A stretch of 64,000 bases of DNA from Cryptomeria japonica (taxonomy: Eukaryota > Streptophyta > Pinopsida > Cupressales > Cupressaceae). Both the position numbers and the translations under genes were made by a program. The notes beneath the pieces were generated by a model. It was not told the origin of the DNA. It worked only from the letters and a program-made list of their open reading frames with translations, and did not search any database. The stretch spans positions 606,351,673 to 606,415,672 of the forward strand of contig NC_081408.1 of assembly GCF_030272615.1 (NCBI RefSeq), written 5' to 3'. This document shows positions 21,905-33,151 of this stretch, piece by piece. Position 1 is the stretch's first letter, and each line of letters starts with the position of its first letter.

Positions 21905-24900
21905 TTATGACAATAAAGAATAAAACTTTTGAAAAAGAAATTTAAAGTTTTGGAGGAAATCCTTCATGTCTGAGGACCACGAATCAAGAAGTGAGGCAAC
22001 AATTTCACTCTTGGTCTTCATTTGGAAGGCTAATTCTTCCATCGCATCTATGGTGCTCAACTCCTCAGTCACAGTGATAGCTTCTAAATTCAGAAAGCAT
22101 TTATGAAGAACCTGCAATTTTGGCAATAGGAGCAGCTGAAGGTCCTGCAAATCTCGAGTTTGATTATAGATCTCTGAGTCAAGCTTTGCAATCTGGTACT
22201 GATACTGATGAAAAGTGTGTCCATAGGCTGTGAATAGATCATAGGGCAGTTTGAAGTTGTCGATGTACTTCTATAACTCTATTTGTAATAGTGTCTTCTG
22301 TTTCAGAGCATCGTCACAAAATAGGTGTGATTGACAAATTTTAGTCAAGAGTAGGTGACCTTCACCCATAGCTAAACTTATATCATCTTTTTGTTTAAGA
22401 AATTTTTCTTGGTCATCATTCATGTGTTGTACTAAGGCAACTACGAGTGCCTTTTCATGGCTTTTCTTTGTAGTGGCTTGCGCAACATCTTCCAAACATT
22501 GTACCTAGTCATCGACTATAGTGCAAATTAGTTTGAGATTAGCCAGCAAGGAGTCGGTACTGGGGAGATTACTACCAGGAATTAGATTGGAGAGGGTGTC
22601 AATGACAAACTGAATGAAATCCTTCTCTTTCTTTTTCCTTAGTTTTTCCAATCTCTCCTGCACTAAATGAATGCTTCGTAGTAGCTCAGTTTCATTAGCC
22701 AATTGGGTTAGACAGGCAAGAGTCAAATCAGTGGAACTAGTGGAATCAACCTGCTTGGCTTGATCTCCAGTTGCCTTAGAAATTTGTTCTCCTTCTTTGG
22801 TCTGGACCTCCACTTGTCTTCTCTTCTCCTCTTCTTCTCTTTCTTGAGCTACCTTGGCAGCCTTCTCCTCTTATTTCTTCCTCTCTTTTTCTCTTTGTTT
22901 CTCCTCTTCCTTCTTCTTCGCTATTTATTTCCTCTTTTCTTCTTCTTCCCTTTTCTTCTTCTCCTCTTCTTCCTTCTTCTTCTTTTCCTCTTCTTCCTTC
23001 TTCTTTTCTTCTTCTTCCTTTTTCTTTTCCTGTCGTGCTTTTTCCACTTGCTCTTTCTCTTGTTTTTCTTTCTCTGCTTTATCTTTTTCAAGTTTCTCAT
23101 TTTCCACTTTCTCTTCATTTTCTTTCTCTAATCTTTCTTTTTTAGCTTCCTCCTAATATGGAGTGGTATCCTCCATGTTTAGTGCATCAACATCAATGGG
23201 GTCATTTTGTTCTGCTATTTTTTCACCCATATCATCAAAGACTACATCGGGTTTGGTTGTGGATAGATCAGGCTCTTTCTCAGCTAGCCGATTAGCTTCG
23301 TATACTTTTTGCATGTTGGCAACAGTTTTCACCTTCAAATGGGTGTCTTTTTCCACTTCAGAAGATTTGCCTTCGAGTAGCTGAAGTCTTCTTCTTCGCA
23401 TGAAGAAAATGCCTTTGTTCTTGTCAATGATTTCAAACAATTCTAAATTAGAGACATCTGGAAAGTATTGAGCAAAATATTTCTCCCTAATGTTTTGCTC
23501 TTTTTCAATGACAATGCGCCATTTGTTGTCCAAAGAATCATACAAAGATTTAGATGTAACAAATTTAATCTCAGAAGGTGACTGATCATTTATGCATAGA
23601 TATTTAATAAGTTCTTGTTCAACATCCTCCTTTTCATTATCATTGAAATCATCAAAATAGTATTTTAAATCATCAAGGACTTTTCTTCTAATATTGTGTA
23701 TGGTCCTTTGACAATGTGTCATAGGTTTGTAAGAAGAAATATCTAATTTTACTGGTGCAGAGATTGTCAGTACATTACCAGTTGTTTTCATTTTCTTGGA
23801 AGATTTCCTTGTCTTCTTTACTTCTACCTCTAATTTAGATTCTTCTAGATTTGGTGAGTTGTTCCTGGTTTTCCTTTTATGTTTGAACACTTTTGTTGGA
23901 ATAGCCTCCGGTTTCTTTTTAGCAGGTAAGGTCACTTTGGGTTTAGCAGCAAATGTAACCGGTGCCGATGCTGATGGTACTGCTTTACCCTTTATCTCCT
24001 TTGGTATCTCAGTAGATTTGATCCTCTCTAAATAAGTACCGGTCCTCTTCTTTTTGGGTTCCAGTGGTGAAGCTAGTAGAGTTGAGGCATATCCTATCAA
24101 TATATCATTTACCACCTCATAGCCCATAGACCCAACTACATCTTATCTGGGTTTGACTACTTCCATTATGCATTCATCTGTTTTGATGGTGAAACAAATG
24201 TCATCTTCATATTTCTTAACTAAATCACCAGATATTCTCATTCTTTGGTTCATTTTTAGTTTGAATTCATCAAAATACCTGTTCAAAGTCTCTAGATATG
24301 TAGTTCCTACTACTTGCAGACTCTCCTTTATTTGTCTAGTAACCGGTAGATCAGTTGACCATTCAACATCACCGACTCTAGGAAAGTAACTTTGAAAGTA
24401 GAAAAATAAACCAATAAGTAGTTGACCAAACTTAAACCTCTAAGTTTTATCTGATTTGACTGACTTCAGGTTATCTATGACTTGTTTCTGCATACAAGTA
24501 CATAGATCACATTCTGCATTTTCCTTCATCATTCTATAAGCGGCATGCACCACAGTTGAAGGAACAAAATTCATTTTGCTAGCATAGAATATTCTATATC
24601 CAATTACCATACATGCATATTTCACCAAATCATCTCTAATGGTGTTGACAGTCATTGCTCTTTGGTCACTCATTGAACCCGTGAGCTCTGTTGCTTTGGA
24701 TTTAGGGATTTTCTGAAGAACAGGCACTTCCCCAATATTGCAGAATCCGGTCACGGCATGAATTACCTCCGGTGTAATGCCATGAGTTTGTTCAAGGTAC
24801 ATCTTGTCACCGTGAAACCTATTGAGGATGATCTTGATGTGTTCCTTGATAAATTCTTTGAGAAAGTATACTGAATTGTGCAATTTCTTCTTCTCTATTA

Positions 24901-25129
24901 TGATATATTCAGGTTTAATCTTTTTATCCTCTCCACAGAATAGACTCAACTGGGAGTGAATTACTAGGGACCCTAGGTCTTCTAGTTTGCAATCAATATA
25001 TCCTAAAACATCGCCTTCGACAATGACTCCAGTGGGAATTTGAGATAGGGCATTATATCTGATCTTAAGAAGCTAAGGTGTGTCCTCAGGTTCAATAGAA
25101 CTAGACGAGACATTAGATGCAGATGCCAT
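21905..25129 (-). pseudogene. Accessory ORF of element B (about 1,074 codons)
   Basis: This is the longest of three homologous copies. From ATG 25129 (MASASNVSSSS) it runs to the stop at 21905 and is mostly in one frame. The N-terminal 250 residues look globular: YIDCKLEDLGSL, GITPEVIHAVTGFCNIGEVPVL, MVIGYRIFYASKMNFVPS, FKFGQLLIGLFFYF. The second quarter is basic (PKKKR, KHKRKTRN), followed by a conserved block (SYKPMTHCQRTIHNIRRK, SLYDSLDNKWRIVIEKEQ). A very regular Lys/Glu coiled coil (22880-23110) and a Leu-rich alpha-helical C-terminus complete it. Early stops replace probable Gln codons (TPQLLK, TQRFKFG). No enzyme motif, signal peptide or clear membrane segment is visible. The copy at 52593-55708 shares most blocks. 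Function unknown. Confidence 0.75.
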
Positions 25130-25598
25130 ATCAAACGGATTCCAAATGACAAGAATGTTTCAACAAGAAATACCTTTATTCTCTGAGCTTAGGGTTTGCC
25201 GATGACGAGCAAAACACACTTCTTCGGATGCTTGATTACCACTTTGACTTTCACACTGATAGTATGAAGTGGTTGCAAGATTTAAGATTCCTTTCTGAAT
25301 TCTTTTTGAATGCGAGATGAATTGCTCTGGTTGCGCTTTTCAACTTAAACAAAGTTTCTCAGAAACTAGGTAAGTAGAAATGATGACAAAAGTCACTTTT
25401 AAACACGCTCCCACCTACCATAATAAATGCATCACTATTAGGGTTCAAACCCTAACTTTACTTTTTACCACTTCTATTCTTTTGTCAGTTGACAGGTAAC
25501 AACTATCGATAAAAGTGTTTTATTGATAAACTCCAGGGGTTTCTAAATATTTATACCGATACGTTCCCCCTAAGCTTTTTGAAGCTCAATTTACTAAT
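25130..25598 (-). other. Spacer between the Gag-like and accessory ORFs of element B
   Basis: About 470 bases without a long frame. The minus strand is AT-rich near both ends. Its length resembles the spacer at 76-568 of element E. No splice or frameshift signal can be proved by eye. Confidence 0.4.
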
Positions 25599-26870
25599 TC
25601 ATGGATTTCCACATGGTGCGGAAACTAGTACATCATGTGGCTTCTCTTCAGATTTATTTTTCCAAGTTTTGTCCATATCTGCCTGAACGGTTTCAACATC
25701 AATCTTCCCTTCAGTGTTGATTGGTATGTCTCCTGATGGATTATTTCTCAGTCTACATGCTCTGGCGGTGTGTCCCGATTTGTTGCAGTGATAGCATACC
25801 ATTCCAGGTGTTCTCCATGGTCCGTTGTTCACATTTCCATTCTTCCTTCTACATGTTGTAGTAGTGTGACCACTACTACGATAGATTAGACAGGTTGCTC
25901 TCCAACTAGTTGCCACTTCACAATAATTTGACCGGTGGTCATGGGTTCTATACTGGTTTGGGTTCTAGTTTATAGGAGGTTTAGGGACAACTCCATTGGA
26001 TCTTGGTGGATAATTCCCAGAGTTGTTCATAAATAACCTGCACTCAAAAGATCTATGCCTAAACTTGTTGCATGTATAACAGTGACCATTAAATCTACCA
26101 GGTCTAGCCACATTGTTTTGAAAATAAGGAAAATTATTGTAAGGCTTGCTCCTACATACATTGGCAGTATGTCCTTCCTAAAGACAGTTGAAGTAAACAG
26201 GTTTAAACTTTTTCTTACCTTTACTTCCGCTGTTGTCCTTAGGTGCTGATTGCTTCTTCAGTGCATCATTCTTGGTTCCAGAGGTTTCACCTTCCTCGTA
26301 TCCAGAGAAACAAGGTCCAGTGGTATCCTTTGATGGCTTTACCGATTCCCGCTTTTGCTCTAGCTTGACAACAGTCCGATTGAACTTAGCAAGTATTTAT
26401 TTTGTCTCAACAAGTTCCTTGGAAAGAGCATCATTGCTCTTCATCAAGGTTTCATTTTGAGAGATAGTTGGATTCAGTTCAACTTGCATTTCTTCTTTCT
26501 CTTCTTTACCCTCCTACAGATAGATGGTAATGGTACCAATTTCTTGCTTTAATTTAAAGACCTCATGCTCCTTGTCTTTTACCAAATCTTCAGCTTTTCT
26601 TATGTTTTCCAGTTCCTAACTCATCTCGATACTCAATCCTTATAACTCCCTCCTTAGGTTAGTTTTGGATTCATTTAATTTATCCACTTCTCCAACTAGG
26701 GCATCCATGTTTGCTTAATCAGAAGAGTTGTTTTCAGTAAGTTCCAACAACTGCTCAACAAGCTCTCTTCTCTTGGCTAAAGAGGCTTTGAACTTGATCT
26801 TGAGTTCATCAAAGGCTTTTTCAGATTCAGCCAGATGGTGAGTGAGTTCCCTCATGCTATATTCCCCCAT
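25599..26870 (-). pseudogene. Element B Gag-like ORF with coiled coil and four zinc knuckles
   Basis: The ATG at 26870 (MGEYSMRELTHHLAESEKAF) lies about 50 bases after the primer binding site. The first ~210 codons form a Leu/Glu/Lys heptad-rich coiled coil. Four knuckle-like units then follow at roughly 35-45 residue spacing. Two are perfect (CYTCNKFRHRSFEC and CYHCNKSGHTARAC). The other two have the first or second Cys replaced by Tyr (YFNC...EGHTANVC and CLIYRSSGHTTTTC). The end, EEKPHDVLVSAPCGNP, is followed by the stop at 25599-25601. At least four in-frame stops are present. I see no typical UBN2-type copia capsid region, so RNA binding and self-association are inferred only from the knuckles and coiled coil. 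Confidence 0.75.
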
Positions 26871-26905
26871 ATCTCCTTTCAGTTGGTTAGAATTATGGAA
26901 AGGTT

Positions 26906-26920
26906 GTCTCTAATACCAAT
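26906..26920 (-). promoter_or_regulatory. Element B primer binding site
   Basis: On the minus strand ATTGGTATTAGAGAC lies directly after the 5' LTR end (...GTATTCATCA). It resembles the plant initiator-tRNA-Met site TGGTATCAGAGC with one C-to-T change in the core. Copia C (63246-63261) and the small element (44135-44149) carry the unmutated form. Confidence 0.75.
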
Positions 26921-28064
26921 TGATGAATACTAAGAAGGGGGGGGGGTGAATTAGTATACCTAATAACTTCAATAAACACTTAAACAATTTAACTGCTGAT
27001 CGATGAAGCAGGTTAAACAATAACTTGATTAGAACAAAAATAAGCCAAATAGCAAATAAAGCATTCACCCACAAAAGCGCAATCACCATAACACAAGATG
27101 TTTTTGACATGGAAACCCAAATGGGAAAAACCATGGCAAGTAAAACTCACAAGTTAACTATCTACAAAATAGTAACTAGATCAGTTAAGGTCAGACCGGT
27201 TAAGGTCTTACAATGTTCTTTGCCAAAATAGATCCTATTAGGAAACCAGATCTCTGTTAGGAGATAAGTCCTGTTAAAGACTACCCTGTTAAAGGATTTT
27301 GAATTCACAACTATGAATCACCTTGTTAGAGGTTTTATAAAAGGCTTGGTCGGGCCTGCCCGGTTAAGGGTTTCAGACTTGTCGAAGATATTGGTAATCA
27401 ACAAGTGAATGATCTAGATAGTAGCACAAAATGCTTGATTAGATCCTTGAAAATTCCATATTAATGCATTCAAGCATTACTTCAGTCTTCTTATGTCTTG
27501 CACTCTCAATCTCAGTCACGAGATACCTTTTCTCCATCAAACCTAATATTTTTACAAAAGCTTTGCACATAATAAATTCTCTTCTATTTTTAAAACCCTA
27601 GACATGATATCCTTATATAGGAACTTGATTTCATGTCGGTCCAATAAGATTAGACTACAATTTCCTAGGTACAGTGCATCTAGACACATTTGGTAACACA
27701 ACACAAAACATCGCCATAGTGTCGGTGGATGGTAACTCATCACACATTACATGTATACTGGTTAATTATATATACCAATCATCGGTTAACAAGTGAAGAC
27801 TAGAAAACTAGAACATAGTTGTTCTGATCAAAAGATTAACTACTGCTCGGGGTCTTAGTTTAGCTTGAGATCTTCATACGACTTGGGATCTTTGGTCATA
27901 CTAAGACTGGTAAGCATTTTCTACACAACACCGCTAGTCTCCAACAAAAAAGACTATACATACAATACCAGTTAGAACAACTATCGATTGAGACTAATAC
28001 ATTCATCAAATAAGTGTGTGTCCATCAATGACAATCACAACTAAACATCATAAAAATACCAACA
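26921..28064 (-). mobile_element. Element B 5' LTR
   Basis: It pairs with 20529-21655, ends in TG...CA and is followed on the plus strand by the copia A gag continuation. CTATATAAGG (27613-27620) is the likely TATA box. The region about 27220-27380 contains several short palindromes around GTTA or ATTA (see findings). Confidence 0.88.
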
Positions 28065-28371
28065 AATAGGTCATTTTTCATCTAGATGTCTTGAGAGGAT
28101 CTCAAGATTTGAAGAGAGAGCTAGAAGATCTTTTAGGCCTAACCATGATTATCATAACAAGCATAAGTATAGGAGAAACAAAGACAAATCATGTTACTAT
28201 GCAGATGAGGAAGGTGCAACTGATTCTGATGATGAACCGACACAAGATTCAGCTAGTGGATCCGATAGTGGTAAGGAATGGGTATTTTTGGCTATTAAGG
28301 AAGATGCTCCGATACCTGTTATTCAAAACGAGGAAAAGGCCTTTGCTACTATAATTGAAGACAAGGATTAA
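28065..28371 (+). pseudogene. Copia A gag, continuation after element B
   Basis: The frame resumes in mid-codon with GHFSSRC, completing the zinc knuckle begun at 20490-20528. It then gives an Arg/Tyr/Lys-rich stretch and an acidic Ser/Asp-rich tail ending EWVFLAIKEDAP, comparable to VFVAIKEE in copia F and C. It runs into the protease region with an in-frame TAA at 28369-28371. Confidence 0.82.
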
Positions 28372-31300
28372 TGGGTGATAGACAGTGGTTGTTCACTTCA
28401 TATGACTAGAGATAAAAGGAATTTTTTATCTTTGCAAGAATTTGATGGTGGACTGGTTAGATGTGGAGATGACAAAGCATGCATGATCAGAGGAAGAGGA
28501 ACTATATCATTGGATAGTAAGCATAATACTGATAATGTTTATTATGTTGAAGGTTTAAGGTAAAATATTTTGAGTGTAGGATAGTTGGTGAATAAGGTAT
28601 TTCAATTACAGTTAAAGGATGGAAAATGCAAAATCATTAATAAATCTAGTTTGGAGATTGCAACCGGTACATAGACTAAAGGTAACATCTTTCATTTGAA
28701 CTCTAATGAGAAGACATGTTTGATTGCACACATTGATGAGAGTTGGATATTGCATAAGAGGTTGTGTCATGTGCATTTTGATTTCATTGTAAATATCTGT
28801 TCAACTAAGGCTGTTAAGATATACCTAAGATTGTGAAGCCTTATAATCCGGTATGTAAGGAATGTCAATTGGGAAAGAAAGTCAGAACTTATTTCAAGAG
28901 TATTCAAGATAAATTGAACTATGTTCTTGATCTTATTCATACTGATTTATGTGGTCCCGCTAGAATAAAGTGTTTTCAGGGTGATAGATATTTTATGCTA
29001 ATCATTGATGACTATTCTAGAATTATGCGGGTTACTTTTTTGAAGGAAAAATATGAAGCTTTTGAAAAGTTTAAGATCTTTAAAGTTAAGTTTGAGATAG
29101 AGACATGGTTGAAGATTAAATTCTTAAGGTCAGATTAGGGTGGTGAATTCACATCTAGTGAATTTAACAGTTACTGTGAGAAGCATGGGATAAGGAGACA
29201 ATTGTTTTCCCCCTCAAACACTTCAACAAAATGGTGTTGTAGAAAGAAAGAACATAACTATCTTGGATGCAGATAGAACTATGATGATGGAAGCTAATAT
29301 ACCTCATATATATTGGAGAGAAGCTACGAGCATGATGGTATACACATTCAACAGAGTTTATATCAAAGGAGACATTGGTAAGACACCTTATGAGTTATGG
29401 TTTGGTCATACACCTTCAATTAAGTATTTCAAAATATTTGGTAGTAAATGCTATATCAAGAGAGATGTTTCCATTGGAAAGTTTGATCCTAGATGTGATG
29501 AAGGGATATTTCTTGGTTATTATAATGAAAGAAAAGAATATAGATGTTATAACAAGAGATTACAGAGAATGTGGAGAGCGTTAATGCCAAGGTGGATGAG
29601 CTGTACAAAAGTCAAATCAAAACTTATGAGAGAGAACCGAAAGTGGAGATGATCATAATTGAACCAGTAGCACTTGTACCAAAATATAATGTTGAACCAG
29701 TTACTCTAGTAGTATCAAAAAATTCAATAGTGACTGAAGATCAGAACAGGGAAACAAAAAGTTAGAAGACTCCTTGGTATGTAAGGTTAAATCATTCAGA
29801 AGATCAGATCATTAGAGACAAGAACAAAGGAGTAATGACAAGAAGAAGGTTTGCAATTGATGAGGTATGCTTAATTTCTCAAGTTGAACCGACATCAGTC
29901 ATTGAAGCTTGTAAAGATGACTATTGGATGAAAGCTATGGAAGAGGAATTAGATCAGATTAAAAAGAACAAAACATGGACTTTAGTTCCTCGACCTAAAA
30001 ATAAGAATGTTATTGGAACTAAATGGGATTTGAGGAACAAATTGAATGAGGATGGACAAGTTGTGAGGAATAAGGCTAGATTGGCATGTAAAGGATATTC
30101 TCTGAAGGAAGGAATTGATTATGATGAGACTTTTTCTCTGGTAGCTAGGATTGAAGCTGTGAGATTATTTCTTGCTTATGTTGCCCATAAGAAATACAAG
30201 GTTTATCAGATGGATGTTAAATGTGCATTTTTGTAAGGAGATCTTGAAGAGGAAGTTTATATTGAGCAACCTGATGGTTTTTCACTTTCAGATGATAAAA
30301 ATATGGTTTGTAGGTTAAGGAAAGAGTTATATAGATTGAAACAAGTTGTTAGAGCTTGGTATGCCAGATTGGACAAATATATTTTGAAGCTTGGTTTCAC
30401 TAAAGGTAATGTTGATAGTAACTTATATTATAAAATCAGTGATGATGACATATTTATTATTGAAGCATTTGTTGATGATATCATTTTTGGAGGTGAGGAT
30501 AAATTATGTCTAGAACTATCTAAAAATATGAAGAATGAATTTGAGATGTCTATGATTGGGGAGATAAAAAATTTCTTAGGTTTGCAGATTACTCAGAATG
30601 ATAAAGGTATTTTCATCTATCAAAATAAGTATGCTAGAGAGTTGTTGAAGAAATTTTGTATGGAAAATTCTAAACCGGTTGGTACCCTTATGGTTACAAG
30701 TGAGAAATTGATAAAGAGAGATGCATCAACTCTGGTAAATCCTACAAGGTACAAATATATGATTGGAGTGTTGTTATACCTAACTTAGACTAGACCAAAT
30801 ATAATAAATGCTATTTGTATTGTATCAAGATATCAGAGTGATCATAGAGAGAATCATGAGTATGCGGTGAAAAGGATTTTCAGGTATTTGCAAGGAAAAA
30901 TTGAGTATGGTTTGTGGTATCCTAAAGATGATGACTTTACACTATGTGCATATACATATGCTAATTGGGCTGAAGCTGTTGATGACCAGAAGAGAAAATT
31001 TGGTGGAGCTTTCTTTCTTGGAAAGAAACTTGTTTCATGGATCAACAAGAAGCAATCATGTACTTCTTTATCTACTGCTAAATCTGAGTATGTTGCTACT
31101 GCTACTAATTATACACAAGTTTTATGGATGAAGCAAATATTGAAGTATATAAAGGTTGATTGCAATGAACTGGTAGTTATTCACTGTGATAACTCTGTTG
31201 CTATTGATATATCAGAGAATCCGGTATTTCATTCTAAGACTAAGCATATTTCTATCAAGTATAATTTTTTGAAGGAGAAGGTGGAAGCAAATAAAGTTAG

Positions 31301-31421
31301 ACTGGTTTATGTGAACATTGAAGAGCAGATTGCAGATAACTTCACTAAACCTCTACCTAAGGAATCATTTGAGTACTTCAGAGACATATTGGGAGTTTTT
31401 GCTCCTCTGGTAGAGACTTGA
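28372..31421 (+). pseudogene. Copia A pol: protease, integrase, reverse transcriptase, RNase H
   Basis: The order is the Ty1/copia order. Protease: WVIDSGCSLHMT. Pre-integrase and integrase: CKECQLGKKV, DLIHTDLCGP, FLRSD.GGEF with a TAG where Gln is expected, then a frameshifted core end. Reverse transcriptase: [42 protein letters not shown]-type active site (FVDD instead of YVDD), FLGLQI. RNase H: GGAFFLGKKLVSWINKKQS, HCDNSVAIDI, FTKPLPKESFEYF. Stops at about 28561, 29137, 30234 and 30786, with several frameshifts, make it inactive. The last stop is at 31419-31421. It would normally make and integrate the element DNA. Confidence 0.9.
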
Positions 31422-31787
31422 GTGATGCTAGTTGGCATAAGTTCAGTATACATTTATCAGTGCTATCATTCATTTTGGATTGATGTGTTGATATCACTCC
31501 TCAGGGGGAGTAGTCAGCTTTGTGGTTCAGAGGTTTTATGATTTTTATTTGATGTTTATGTCATATTTCTAGGATTGATGTCAAAGGGGGAGAGCTATAT
31601 GTGAAAAATGGAGCTTTACTATGATATCATTCTCAGAGGGAGTTTGGTTTTTGATTCATAACTTCATTGTCATATCTTATTGGAGATTTTGTTGGACATC
31701 TTCCATTGGGGGAGACTTGTTTGGCATTTTCTTGGAACTTGGATGTTTTTCACATCTAGTGCTGCCATCAATGCCAAAGGTGGAGAT
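31422..31787 (+). promoter_or_regulatory. Copia A 3' untranslated region with multiple polypurine tracts
   Basis: Purine tracts occur at about 31504 (CAGGGGGAGTAG), 31587 (AAAGGGGGAGAG), 31638 (AGAGGGAG), 31709 (TTGGGGGAGAC) and the terminal 31777 (AAAGGTGGAGAT), which abuts the LTR. The pattern parallels copia F. Confidence 0.72.
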
Positions 31788-32980
31788 TGTCGGCCATTTG
31801 GAGGAATTGATTATGTGTTATATTGATGTCAACACTAGTTGTTTTTTTCTCTACGGACTTTTGATAGAGTGGTTGGACTATGATATTGATCTGGAGACCA
31901 TCTCCAGCATTCTCTAATTTGGTCTAACTTGTGGTATTAGCTCAGATTGGTTATTTATGTGTTTCTGATGCATATCACATTCAGATGGTTTGGAATTTGA
32001 TGATCTGGATGCTATCATTTGCTCTAGTAATCCTTTTGGTCACCGGTAAGAATTTTACCAACACTTTGATGAAAAGATTTTGATGAATCCGATAAGTGGT
32101 GTTAGTGCAACTTCTAGAAGGTTATCCAGATGCTAATGGTTATCATGTTCATATTCTAGTTGATTGGTGATATGTCATTTGGCTTATGATGACCTCTAAT
32201 AGGTTGGATCTTATTCTGCTAGGTTATGGACCAGTTTGCGTAATGTGTTGGTTGATGCTCCCGATGCGTCACCGGTTGGATTTATTGTTTGGATTATGTT
32301 GTTTCGGTCTTAGGCTGACTTAGTTTATCATTGGTTTGTGGGATTATGTAACAGATATATTGTATTATCTTGGCCAACCTAATTGTTTAGGTCCCATGTT
32401 GGTATAAATATGATGTAAGATCTCTTTGTAGATCATGGTCTTATGGGATATAGGATTATCTATGTGCGAATAATGTTGTAATCACATGCAGAGGTTTTGG
32501 TTGATCATAGGTGATCAAATCGAGTTTGTGAAAGAGGTTTAAGACCTTTGGTATTAAGCTTAACAAGAACTGTACTTAGGCATACGAGATTCTATTCTCG
32601 TAGTTCACTCATCTTTTCGGATTGTAGTTTGGATTTCTTTGTAGTCAGTGAGGCTCCTTTTGTGATGAGCAGTGTGCCTTCCTGCATGTGGAGGACCCTC
32701 TTATTGTAATCACATACTTGCTGTAGAAGTATTATCTAACTATGGGTAGGCTCCCACTGTGGTTTTTCCCTTTACTAGGTTTTCCACGTACAAATCTTGG
32801 TGTCATGTGTTATGGATGGTTGGTTAATTATTCTATAATTTATGTTTATGCTTAATTGGTACACCTGCTATTCTGGTATTTGGTTTATGCATTCTGGTAG
32901 AAGTTTTTTTGAGCTTAAATTTTTATAATCCGCTAACAACTGATTCACCCCCTCTCAGTTGTCCACCGGTTATCCTAACA
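31788..32980 (+). mobile_element. Copia A 3' LTR
   Basis: It starts TGTCGGCC and ends TTATCCTAACA, pairing with 18412-19645. TATAAATA is at 32403-32410. After its end the sequence of copia G resumes, including a polypurine tract and G's own LTR, which places A inside the G 3' untranslated region. Confidence 0.87.
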
Positions 32981-33151
32981 GAATCTACATAAATATCAAT
33001 TGACAGGCATTGCCTAGGCTAAACGTCTATAGGGGGAGAGGAAGTGTACAAGTTTTATGGTAGGTGGTATGCAAGTCCCTTTATCATTGTTGTCAAATGG
33101 GGAGAATGGGTTGCTTGTGTGTGTGTTGACATCAATGCCAAAGGGGAAGAT
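32981..33151 (+). promoter_or_regulatory. Copia G 3' untranslated end and polypurine tract
   Basis: After copia A, purine tracts TAGGGGGAGAGG (about 33032) and ATGGGGAG (about 33100) lead to the terminal CCAAAGGGGAAGAT before TGTTGGC at 33152. This continues the G sequence that stops at 18411. Confidence 0.7.

Larger units (their letters stand above)
20529..28064 (-). mobile_element. Element B: LTR retrotransposon without reverse transcriptase
   Basis: Direct terminal repeats of 1.13-1.14 kb (20529-21655 and 26921-28064) end in TG...CA. The flanking 5-bp duplication is GATAG (20524-20528) and AATAG (28065-28069). On the minus strand the order is 5' LTR, primer binding site ATTGGTATTAGAGAC (26906-26920), a Gag-like zinc-knuckle ORF, a long accessory ORF, several polypurine tracts and 3' LTR. 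I find no protease, integrase, RT or RNase H motif in the 5.3-kb interior. It must have been mobilised in trans. It is inserted in copia A gag. Confidence 0.9.

Noticed and set aside
22760-23156. Plus-strand Leu/Phe/Ser-rich frames resembling membrane proteins
   Set aside because: They are the antisense of the Lys/Glu coiled coil of the element B accessory ORF.
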